Source: Frankia sp.
GTDB lineage: Bacteria > Actinomycetota > Actinomycetes > Frankiales > Frankiaceae
NCBI GenBank assembly: GCA_019689615.1
Contig: JADGHD010000101.1
Coordinates: forward strand, 1 to 11,363
Direction: 5' to 3'
DNA: 11,363 bases
Under the pieces are notes generated by a model that was given only the letters and a program-made list of their open reading frames with translations, was not told where the DNA came from and searched no databases. This document shows, one piece after another, positions 6,501 to 11,363 of the stretch; the first letter of the stretch is position 1, and each line of letters opens with the position of its first letter. The translations under genes were made by a program, and so were the position numbers.

Positions 6501-7630
6501 TCGAAAGCCTGGAGGACAACGTCGCCGCGACCCGCCGGGCGGTGGAGGGCCTCACCCAGAGCGGTGATCTGCAGAACGCGTGCTGGGCCCACTACGTGCT
6601 GCTGTTCGACCTGCTGGACTGCGCGCCGTCGCTGGAGGTCTTCGCCGCCGAGGCGGAGGAGGCGCTGAAGGTCAGCTGCCGGTTCGGCAACGGCCACGCC
6701 GCCGAGACGTTCCGCTCCGGCTGGCACCTCGCCCAGGTGCTGCGCGGCGAGGTCATGGACTCGGCGGCCGACGAGTCGGCCTGGCTCGGCATGCTCGCCA
6801 CCAACCCGCACGCCGTCGCCCACCTGCACATCACCCGGGCGATCGCCGCGGCGATCCTCGACCGCCCGGCCGAGCTGGCTCGCCAGCTCCAGGCGGCGCT
6901 CCCGCACCGGGCGACCCTCGGCGCCAACTACGTGATGTCGGTCATCGAGATGCTGCGGGCGCTGTGGCTCGCCAGCCAGGCCAGGGCGGCCACGGCGGCC
7001 GGGAGCCGGCGCAGGCGGCTGCTGGCCGAGCTGGACGAGCTGATCGACTGGCTGGCCGAACGGGCGGCCGACGCGCCGGACAACTTCAAGCACCTGCTGC
7101 GGCTGGTCGAGGCGGAACGCGCCTGGGCGGTCGGCAACTTCCGGGAGGCCGCGTACGCGTTCGACCTGGCGCAGCGGGAGTGCCGGGTGCGGACCCGGCC
7201 CTGGCACCGGGCGCTGATCCTGGAGCGGACCGCCCGGTTCTACCTGGCGCATGGGCTGGAGGAGGGCGGGCGCGCACTGCTCGCCGCCGCCCGCCGGCAG
7301 TACCTCACCTGGGGGGCGACCGCGAAGGTCAGGCAGCTCGACTGGGCCTACCCGACCCTGCGGAGCGAGCCGCCCCGGCCCTCGCCGTCGCCGCCGCGCC
7401 GGACGTCGGTGGACCCGGTCACGGCGGCGACGGCGACGCCGCCCGCCGCCCCCGCGCCGCCGCCGCGCGGCGGGCGGGGGGGGCGGCGCGGGGGGGGGGG
7501 GCCCGGGCGACGCGGCGCTCCACCGTCGCGACCGGGACCCTCGACCTGCTGGGGATCGTCGCCGCCGCCCAGGCGCTCAGCTCCGAGACCAGCATCGAGG
7601 GGCTGCACGCCCGGGTGGTCGGGATCCTGA
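3524..7630 (+). CDS. Serine/threonine kinase - AAA ATPase - helical repeat protein (N-terminal part of a frameshifted kinase/GAF/GGDEF gene)
   Basis: Large cytoplasmic signal integrator of the kinase + AAA_16 + TPR-like + GAF + output-domain type. Residue numbers assume ATG 3524. The kinase domain (about 10-270) has K41 as ATP-binding Lys, E55/E57 in the next helix, HRDLNPAN (H125-N132, catalytic D127), the metal site as DFA (146-148) instead of DFG, then GTVPYLAPEQ and DQRADLYALG. There is no clear GxGxxG loop. The AAA domain starts near 288 (SRLSGRAFE) with Walker A GAPGVGKT (321-328, K327) and Walker B LVLFVDD (D449, D450). Residues about 690-1275 are helical and TPR-like, interrupted by a Pro/Glu-rich insert at about 6080-6205. 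A Pro/Ala/Gly linker follows, then the 12-G run (residues 1323-1326). After it this frame reads unrelated low-complexity residues to a stop at 7630, while GAF and GGDEF continue one frame over from 7502. The true product is probably about 1,697 aa ending at 8616. GTG at 3422 is in frame but adds a tail unlike a kinase; ATG 3533 is an alternative. Confidence 0.85.
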   Translation: MGGMTIRADALATAVRTELVRETERTRVTRLFLPFGTVIRKEPLGPDGSRRLRHEAEILTRLAGLDGVVQLVTDPPPPPGSILLTDTHGAALDAWPAPLDPDTVIDLAIQMARAVGAMHRRGVAHRDLNPANIIVGDDGSGLCLVDFALASTAAAVQPGFTHHSEIVGTVPYLAPEQTGRAARLVDQRADLYALGATLYELATGAPPFGDDDPPRIIHDHLARAPTPPSAVNPAVPADLSRIILHLLEKEPDERYQSADGLLYDLLQLRRDRPVTRPGEHDVPARPLAPSRLSGRAFEIGELVTAFTDAMAGRCTGLLVAGAPGVGKTSLVDELRPVVARHGGWFVAGKFDQYRRDQEYDGLRQAFRALGRLLLAEPEESVAEVRQRLLPALGPNAGLVCAILPELAALLGVPPNPGDPMTVAARTQRISMEILRAVASPGRPLVLFVDDLQWAGRGPLGFVDLVLSGEERAEGLLLVGAFRECDVDAGHPLTPLLARWRTQQVGPRTLRLTDLTPAGQVAIVADLLRLPPERAGELARLVEPATGGNPYDTVRLLSALSHEGLLYPVHGGWRWQADAVRRRLAQANVTELLAAQTAALPPHTRHLVMSMACLAGRVELDLLAVATGLGVDEVERRLAPALAEGLLVLEPDDRPSVRFHHDRAREAALAALAGPARRAERLALARRLAARQEYAAVAAEQYLNVAEVVHDPAERARMAALFRFAAGEARLTGNYPLAERFLTAALPAVDPTDTDQLVAVHTERHAVLYCLGRLEDADDEYTAIRRLCADPAGRTASAIVQVMSLTNRNRADEALELGLGHLRALGVAVPEREGLAAETERALDALLLLWQAGHENAGTGAITGAPTPAPGADGAAREPEEPDERCRKPVSVGPTSGEVAELMKRLMPAAYFMDQEMLAWLTVRALQIWADEGPRAELLGPVAHIGFVTIIRRRDYATGRRMLREILAVGQERGYEPDIWVGRFLYRVSVGHWFESLEDNVAATRRAVEGLTQSGDLQNACWAHYVLLFDLLDCAPSLEVFAAEAEEALKVSCRFGNGHAAETFRSGWHLAQVLRGEVMDSAADESAWLGMLATNPHAVAHLHITRAIAAAILDRPAELARQLQAALPHRATLGANYVMSVIEMLRALWLASQARAATAAGSRRRRLLAELDELIDWLAERAADAPDNFKHLLRLVEAERAWAVGNFREAAYAFDLAQRECRVRTRPWHRALILERTARFYLAHGLEEGGRALLAAARRQYLTWGATAKVRQLDWAYPTLRSEPPRPSPSPPRRTSVDPVTAATATPPAAPAPPPRGGRGGRRGGGGPGRRGAPPSRPGPSTCWGSSPPPRRSAPRPASRGCTPGWSGS
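7476..7501 (+). repeat. Poly-G tracts at the frameshift point
   Basis: Eight G (7476-7483), GC-rich linker bases, then twelve G (7490-7501), followed by CCCGGG. In the upstream frame the 12-G run is exactly four GGG codons. One more G would join the kinase/AAA frame to the GAF/GGDEF frame with no stop. Such runs are error-prone in sequencing and assembly, and could also slip in replication or translation. Confidence 0.9.
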
Positions 7631-8616
7631 CCGAGATGACCGGGGCCACCGACGTCCAGCTGCTGTTCAGCACGCAGGAGGAGCACGGCTGGGTGGCGCG
7701 GACCGGCGCGGGCGACGCCGTCCCCGTACGCGAGGCCGGCCGGCACCGGCTGCTGCCGTTGTCGGTCTTCCGCTACGCGCAGCGGACGCACGAGCCGGTG
7801 GTGGTCGCCGACGCGGTGCGCGACGACCGGTTCCGCCGTGACCCCTACTTCGCCGGCGTGGACCGCTGCTCGGTGCTGGCCGTGCCGCTGGTGATCCGCG
7901 GCGAGCAGCGGGCGATGCTGCTGCTGGAGAACCGGATGATCCGCGGCGCGTTCTCGTCCGACCGCCTGGAAGGGATCATGCTGATCGCCGGGCAGCTCGC
8001 GGTGTCGCTGGACAACGCCCGCGTCTACGCGGAGCTGGAGCGCAAGGTCGCCGAGCGGACCCGGCAGCTGGCCGCCGCCAACGCGCGCCTCGAGCAGCTC
8101 TCGGTCACCGACCCGCTGACCGGCCTGGCTAACCGCCGCCGCCTGGAGGAGGTGCTCGCGGCCGAGTGGGAGCGGGCCGCCGAGCAGGGCGGCCAGCTCG
8201 CGCTGGCGATGGTCGACATCGACCACTACAAGCGCTACAACGACCACTTCGGCCACGCCGCCGGCGACCAGTGCCTGCAGCGGGTCGCCGCATGCCTGGC
8301 CGACAACGTCGACGACGGCCAGCTCGTCGCCCGCTACGGGGGCGAGGAGTTCGCGGTCGTGCTGCCCGGCATGGGCCTCGACGCCGCCGAGGAGCTGGCC
8401 GAGTGCCTGTGCGGGGCGATCGCCAGGCTCGCGGAGCCGCACCCGTGCACCCGCCTCGGCATCGTCACGGTGAGCATCGGTGTAGCGGCGCTCACCCCGG
8501 CGGCGGCCGGCGGCTCCCCCTCGGCCCTGATCGAGCTGGCCGACGGCGCCCTCTACCGCGCCAAGCGAGACGGCCGCGCCCGCGTCCGGACCGCACCGGC
8601 GGGCCCGGCCAGGTGA
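7502..8616 (+). CDS. GAF - diguanylate cyclase (GGDEF) module, C-terminal part of the frameshifted kinase gene
   Basis: This part should make cyclic-di-GMP from two GTP. The GAF domain (about 7535-8020) opens with LDLLGIVAAAQALSSETS, the usual segment after the helical region in this family, and contains RCSVLAVPLVIRGEQRAMLLLEN. A charged coiled coil (about 8020-8105, ELERKVAERTRQLAAAN) leads into SVTDPLTGLANRR and the GGDEF domain. That domain has DIDHYKRYNDHFGH for metal and GTP binding and RYGGEEF (around 8335-8352) as an intact active site. The product-inhibition I-site RxxD is absent: DDGQ stands in its place. There is no good start codon or ribosome site in this frame just before the GAF domain, and the frame is open far upstream only as overlap with the kinase/AAA gene. 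It is therefore best read as the continuation of the 3524 gene after a one-base frame change. Internal starts (GTG near 7615, ATG near 7636) would cut into GAF. A terminator-like hairpin lies 56 bases after the stop. Confidence 0.85.
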
Positions 8617-8671
8617 CCGGGTCGGGCCGCAGCCGCCGGCCGGTCCCGGTGACGCGGCCGGTTCGCCGCGG

Positions 8672-8712
8672 CGGGCAACGCAGCGGCGCGGCCGGACCGG
8701 CTGTGTTGCCCG
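8672..8712 (+). terminator. Terminator-like hairpin after the GGDEF module
   Basis: Arms CGGGCAACGCAG (8672-8683) and CTGTGTTGCCCG (8701-8712) pair over 12 positions with a single G-U, around a GC-rich 17-base loop. It starts 56 bases after the stop at 8616. There is no T-tract. Confidence 0.6.
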
Positions 8713-8720
8713 TGTCGAGG

Positions 8721-8746
8721 AATCACCCATAGCGCAGAGTGTGATT
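8721..8746. promoter_or_regulatory. Operator-like inverted repeat AATCAC-N14-GTGATT
   Basis: Six-base perfect arms at 8721-8726 and 8741-8746, in a patch clearly richer in A and T than its surroundings, 275 bases upstream of the membrane protein start. The centre-to-centre spacing is compatible with a dimeric regulator. It may also be chance. Confidence 0.3.
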
Positions 8747-8828
8747 TTCGTCGCATGATGGGCGAATGACCTGCTGCGCCGCTGGAAGCGGTGGTGTTCG
8801 ACGCGCGCAACCGCGGCGTGTCGTCTTG

Positions 8829-8887
8829 CTGACAGGCTGGCGCCGGCCGGGGTTTCTCTGACAGGGTGGGATCTTCGAGAGAGATCC
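8829..8887 (+). repeat. Direct repeats CTGACAGG-N-TGG and an adjacent small inverted repeat
   Basis: CTGACAGGCTGG (8829-8840) and CTGACAGGGTGG (8858-8869) differ at one base, with starts 29 bases apart. The second runs into an inverted repeat, GGATCT (8869-8874) and AGATCC (8882-8887), around a 7-base loop. They lie 130-190 bases upstream of the membrane protein gene and may be regulator-binding or leader elements. Confidence 0.35.
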
Positions 8888-9005
8888 ATCCGATTTGGTT
8901 GTTTCGAGTGGCTCGTCCCGCTGCGCGGGCCGGCGACCGTAACCCACCCGGGGTGCCGGCCGTCAGCCCAGGGCGAGCTCGGCCATCCCCGACATCGTCC
9001 GAGAA

Positions 9006-9011
9006 GAGGAG
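9006..9011 (+). promoter_or_regulatory. Ribosome binding site of the membrane protein gene
   Basis: GAGGAG followed by nine bases and ATG at 9021 is the clearest Shine-Dalgarno arrangement in the window and fixes the start. Confidence 0.8.
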
Positions 9012-9020
9012 TCCACCCAC

Positions 9021-9758
9021 ATGCCGAAAATCGGAGGTCGCGACGTCGCGATCTATGACATCGGGATCCTCGCCGCCGGTTTCGTCATGTTCATCCTGTC
9101 GTTCGTCCCGTGGTTCTCGGTCGAGTTCCGTTCGGAGTTCGTCGAGTCCAGCGACTCCGCGAACGGCTGGCAGCTCGGTTTCTGGTCGTCCGCCGCCATC
9201 TCGCTGGTCCTCGGCGTCACCGTGTCGACCGCCTTCCAGGTGCTCGGCCGGACGAAGGTGTCCTCGGTCGGGCCGGTCCCGGGCGAGCTGCCGCCGGTCG
9301 TGGCTGGCGCGCTGGCCGTGCTGTTCATCCTGATCCGCTGGGTCGACCTGCCGGAGGGTGGCGCTGGGGTGGACACCGGTGCCGGCGTCGGGCTCTACCT
9401 CGGCCTGATCGCCGCGCTCGCGCTGACCGCGTTCACGGTGCTGCGGCTGCTGCAGACCGGTGGCGGCGCCCGTCCTCGGCCGGCGGCGGCTCCCGGCGGC
9501 TGGCCGCAGGGCCCGCAGCAGCCGGGTGGCTGGCCGCCGCCGCAGGCGCCGCAGACCCCGCAGCCCGGTGGCTGGCCGCAGACCGGCCCGGCGCAGCCCG
9601 GTGGCTGGCCCCAGGCCCAGCAGCCGCCGCAGACCCCGCAGCCACCGCAGGCGCCGCAGACCCCGCAGCCGGGTGCCTGGCCGCAGACCGGCCCGGCGCA
9701 GCCCGGTGGCTGGCCGCAGAGCCAGCAGCCGGGTGGCTGGGGGCAGCCGCCGCGCTGA
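9021..9758 (+). CDS. Four-helix membrane protein with Pro/Gln/Gly/Trp repeat tail, function unknown
   Basis: Not assigned to a named family. Of 245 residues, the first about 145 form a compact membrane domain with four hydrophobic helices at about 13-33, 54-75, 91-108 and 122-143. The first loop is acidic and polar (34-52), and the other loops are short. Both ends should lie on the same side, probably cytoplasmic. Residues 150-245 form a low-complexity tail with seven P-G-(G/A)-W units (158, 168, 182, 193, 217, 228, 237) spaced by Pro/Gln-rich linkers. Within it, residues 173-201 are repeated almost exactly at 208-236. Such tails in actinobacterial membrane proteins are usually disordered and may bind partners. 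The gene has its own ribosome site, is 404 bases from the preceding gene and converges on the NHL gene, so it is probably a single-gene transcript. The coding sequence is solid; the role is open. Confidence 0.88.
   Translation: MPKIGGRDVAIYDIGILAAGFVMFILSFVPWFSVEFRSEFVESSDSANGWQLGFWSSAAISLVLGVTVSTAFQVLGRTKVSSVGPVPGELPPVVAGALAVLFILIRWVDLPEGGAGVDTGAGVGLYLGLIAALALTAFTVLRLLQTGGGARPRPAAAPGGWPQGPQQPGGWPPPQAPQTPQPGGWPQTGPAQPGGWPQAQQPPQTPQPPQAPQTPQPGAWPQTGPAQPGGWPQSQQPGGWGQPPR
9537..9728 (+). repeat. Duplicated 87-bp block encoding the PGGW tail
   Basis: The block encoding residues 173-201 (9537-9623) recurs at 9642-9728 (residues 208-236), an offset of 105 bases. The peptides differ at two positions (G184 to A219, A199 to S234). 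This points to recent in-frame duplication or slippage within the tail. Confidence 0.8.
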
Positions 9759-9770
9759 CACCCGGCCCAC

Positions 9771-9793
9771 CTCGCGGCCCTGCCGGCCGCGAG
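9771..9793. terminator. Bidirectional terminator-like hairpin between convergent genes
   Basis: Perfect 9-base arms CTCGCGGCC (9771-9779) and GGCCGCGAG (9785-9793) with a 5-base loop, 12 bases after the stop of the membrane protein gene. It sits between two converging genes and could serve both. Confidence 0.65.
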
Positions 9794-9864
9794 CCGGGCG
9801 CGTTCCCCGGCCCCCGCGCCGCCCCCGCCCCGGCCGCCCGGGGCCGCCGCGTTCGTGCCGCCCT

Positions 9865-9893
9865 GCCCGCGGTGGCGGGCGGCCGCTCAGCGG
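9865..9893 (-). terminator. Hairpin and palindromic repeat core after the NHL gene
   Basis: GCCCGC (9865-9870) and GCGGGC (9875-9880) form a tight hairpin with a 4-base loop. Immediately next to it CCGCTCAGCGG (9883-9893) is the same palindromic core as in the repeats at 105-169. Both lie just beyond the stop of the minus-strand NHL gene (9906-9908) and probably act in 3'-end formation. Confidence 0.45.
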
Positions 9894-9905
9894 GCGGACG
9901 GCCAC

Positions 9906-11363
9906 TCAGTCGAGGACGGTCGTGAGCGTGCCCTGCTGGTCGATCCGCAGGATGGCGGGGTCGGCGGCGCCGTCCGCGATGTAGGCGATCCCGTCGCTGG
10001 TCACCGCGACCTTGCTCGGCCCGAACAGCCGCGTCAGGGTGGCCTGCGTGCCGTCGGCGGCCCGCGCGCCCTGTTGCCCGTCGCCCGCGAACGGCGTGAT
10101 GTTCCCCGCGCCGTCGACCCGGCGGACCCGTGCCCTGTACTCCTCGACGAGGTAGAGGTTGCCCGCGTCGTCCACGGCGATCCGGGACGCGCCGCGCAGG
10201 TCCAGCCCGGACAGGTCGAGGTCGGCGGCGGTCGCCGGGCCGCCGTCGCCGGAGCTTCCCTGCTGTCCCGTGCCGGCGACCGTGCGCACGGTGCCATCCG
10301 GCTCGCGGACCACGATCCGGTGGAAGTCCACGTCCGTGGCGTACAGCCGACCGTCGTCGACCGCGATGTCGCCCAGGCTGCCCTCGGTGAGCAGCGGCAC
10401 GGGCAGGCCCGTGGCCGGGCCGGTGGGGCCGACATCCCCGGCGATCGGGCCGTCCGTGCCGGCGTGGGCGATCCGGGTCAGCTCCCCGGCCGGGTTGGCC
10501 TGGAAGCTGACCCGGTACACGTCCTGCGGCCCGGCGAGGTAGATGTCGCCGTCGCGGTCCACGGCCAGGTTCTCCGCGAGGGACCCGAGGTCGACGGCGT
10601 TCGCGGGCGCGGGCTCGGCGCCCAGCGTGCCGACGGAGATGGAGCCGCCGCCGACGACGGTGTCGATCCGCCCGGCGGAGTCGATCCGGCGGACCCGCCC
10701 GTTGTCGGCGTCGAGCACGTACACGTTGCCGGCGGCGTCCACCCCGACGTCGGCGGGGGAGCGCAGCCGCGCCCGCTGCGCCGGGCCACCGTCGCCGGAG
10801 AAGCCGGGAAGGCCGGTACCGGCGATGACCCGCAGGTCGCCGGTGGCCGGGTCCAGCCGCAGGACCCGGTCGTTGGTCGAGTCGGCCAGGTAGAGCGCCT
10901 GTGGGCCGGCGGCCCAGCCGTCGAAGTCCTTGAGGGTCACCGGGGTGGCGACGGCCTCGGTGGGCGGCGCCGCCGCGCTCGCGGAGGCTGCGGTGGCGGG
11001 CCCGGCGGTGGCGGGCCCGGCGCTGTCGCCGCCCTGCCCGCCGCCGCCGAGCAGAGCCACGGTGGCGCCGACGACGCCGGCCACGGCCACCGCGGCGACG
11101 CCGGCCGCCAGGTAGCCGCGCCGACGCCGACTGCGGCGCTGGGCCAGGGCGAACGGGTGCGCGTCCGGCCCGCTCCCGGTGGTGGGCCCGGACGGCTGGC
11201 TGTCCCCGCCCGCGGTGGCCGGGCGGCCCGTCAGGTGGCTCGGGGCCGCGTGGTCCGCCGGCGTGGTGACGCCGGTCGCCGGGTGGGCGGCTGGCGGGCT
11301 GGGCGGCGCCGGCTGGAGCGGCTGGAGCGGTCGGATCGGTGGCGTCGGCGGCGGGGTCACGGG
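9906..11363 (-). CDS. Membrane-anchored NHL-repeat beta-propeller protein, N-terminus possibly beyond the window
   Basis: From the first in-frame GTG (11360) the visible chain is 484 residues. Residues 1-74 are Pro/Ala-rich linker. RRSRRRR (75-81) precedes one hydrophobic helix (about 82-105), so the basic side is cytoplasmic and the C-terminus outside. A Gly/Ala/Ser/Thr spacer follows to about 140. The rest is a beta-propeller of about six NHL-type blades, for example ALYLADSTNDRVLRLD (155-170), NVYVLDADNGRVRRID (212-227) and later NLYLVEEYRARVRRVD. Two inter-blade loops carry the signature GTGxxGxSGDGGPA. Such propellers bind ligands or partners outside the cell. No stop separates the GTG from the window edge, and proline linker + TM + NHL propeller is the C-terminal layout of Mycobacterium PknD, so a kinase domain may lie upstream off-window. 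A stand-alone anchored propeller starting at this GTG is the alternative. The start is therefore unresolved; the stop is TGA at 9906-9908. Confidence 0.85.
   Translation of the reverse strand, partial: PVTPPPTPPIRPLQPLQPAPPSPPAAHPATGVTTPADHAAPSHLTGRPATAGGDSQPSGPTTGSGPDAHPFALAQRRSRRRRGYLAAGVAAVAVAGVVGATVALLGGGGQGGDSAGPATAGPATAASASAAAPPTEAVATPVTLKDFDGWAAGPQALYLADSTNDRVLRLDPATGDLRVIAGTGLPGFSGDGGPAQRARLRSPADVGVDAAGNVYVLDADNGRVRRIDSAGRIDTVVGGGSISVGTLGAEPAPANAVDLGSLAENLAVDRDGDIYLAGPQDVYRVSFQANPAGELTRIAHAGTDGPIAGDVGPTGPATGLPVPLLTEGSLGDIAVDDGRLYATDVDFHRIVVREPDGTVRTVAGTGQQGSSGDGGPATAADLDLSGLDLRGASRIAVDDAGNLYLVEEYRARVRRVDGAGNITPFAGDGQQGARAADGTQATLTRLFGPSKVAVTSDGIAYIADGAADPAILRIDQQGTLTTVLD

Larger units (their letters stand above)
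8617..9020. other. Intergenic region of 404 bases, no gene seen
   Basis: No convincing coding sequence on either strand. It holds a terminator-like hairpin (8672-8712), an AATCAC / GTGATT inverted repeat in a less GC-rich patch (8721-8746), two direct CTGACAGG repeats (8829-8869), a small GGATCT / AGATCC hairpin (8869-8887) and the ribosome site of the next gene. It most likely contains the promoter for the membrane protein at 9021, but I could not place -35 and -10 boxes with confidence. Confidence 0.7.

Noticed and set aside
3395..7252. A 1,285-residue open frame on the minus strand opposite the kinase gene
   Set aside because: It has no recognisable domains, is dominated by Arg/Gly/Pro/Gln/Val low complexity, and mirrors the codon bias of the real gene on the other strand. 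Long antisense frames are expected at this GC content.
6580..7501. Independent GGDEF gene starting far upstream at 6580
   Set aside because: The upstream part of that frame is a low-complexity shadow of the kinase/AAA helical region. Recognisable protein begins only after the G-run.
8741..8766. Small gene starting at ATG 8755/8758
   Set aside because: The frame stops almost at once (TGA within a few codons) and there is no ribosome site.
45..11363. Insertion sequences, prophage, tRNA or rRNA genes, toxin-antitoxin or defence genes
   Set aside because: I saw no transposase motifs, terminal inverted repeats with target duplications, tRNA-like cloverleaf elements or rRNA stretches, and no small paired genes.

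Overview
The window is high-GC DNA with actinobacterial coding habits: Ala/Arg/Gly/Pro-rich proteins, GTG starts, long antisense open frames, and terminator hairpins without T-tracts. The DUF574-type (Methyltransf_19) methyltransferase, a Ser/Thr-kinase/AAA/GAF/GGDEF giant sensor and an anchored NHL-propeller protein would all fit a Frankia-like or other large-genome actinomycete. This is an inference from style and families; no rRNA or other phylogenetic marker is present. The left edge is a contig end: bases 11-44 match the Illumina Nextera transposase adapter at 32 of 34 positions, so true genomic sequence starts at about base 45.

Layout, left to right. (1) 45-158: non-coding, with three copies of a short palindrome-containing repeat, the third overlapping the stop codon of the next gene. 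(2) 159-2141, minus: a secreted lipoprotein of glycoside hydrolase family 3 with an Arg-rich, tandemly duplicated signal-peptide n-region. (3) 2142-2393: divergent regulatory region with inverted repeats, a possible promoter and a strong leader hairpin. (4) 2394-3254, plus: SAM-dependent methyltransferase of the DUF574 family. (5) 3255-3523: intergenic region with two strong hairpins. (6) 3524-8616, plus: one very large signalling gene with the order protein kinase, AAA/NTPase, helical-repeat region, GAF, coiled coil, GGDEF. As assembled it is cut in two by a one-base frame change at a 12-G run (7490-7501). (7) 8617-9020: intergenic region with a terminator-like hairpin and operator-like repeats. 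(8) 9021-9758, plus: a four-helix membrane protein with a Pro/Gln/Gly/Trp repeat tail. (9) 9759-9905: convergent terminator region. (10) 9906 to the right edge, minus: a membrane-anchored NHL beta-propeller protein whose N-terminus is open at the window edge.

The genes do not form one evident pathway. The common thread is sensing and surface function: an exported glucan hydrolase, a multi-domain cytoplasmic integrator that could link phosphorylation to cyclic-di-GMP synthesis, and a propeller-bearing anchored protein that may be the sensor end of a PknD-like kinase. The points most worth checking are the frameshift in the kinase/GGDEF gene, the adapter at the left end, the palindromic repeats at the 3' ends of both minus-strand genes, and the possible kinase domain just beyond the right edge.
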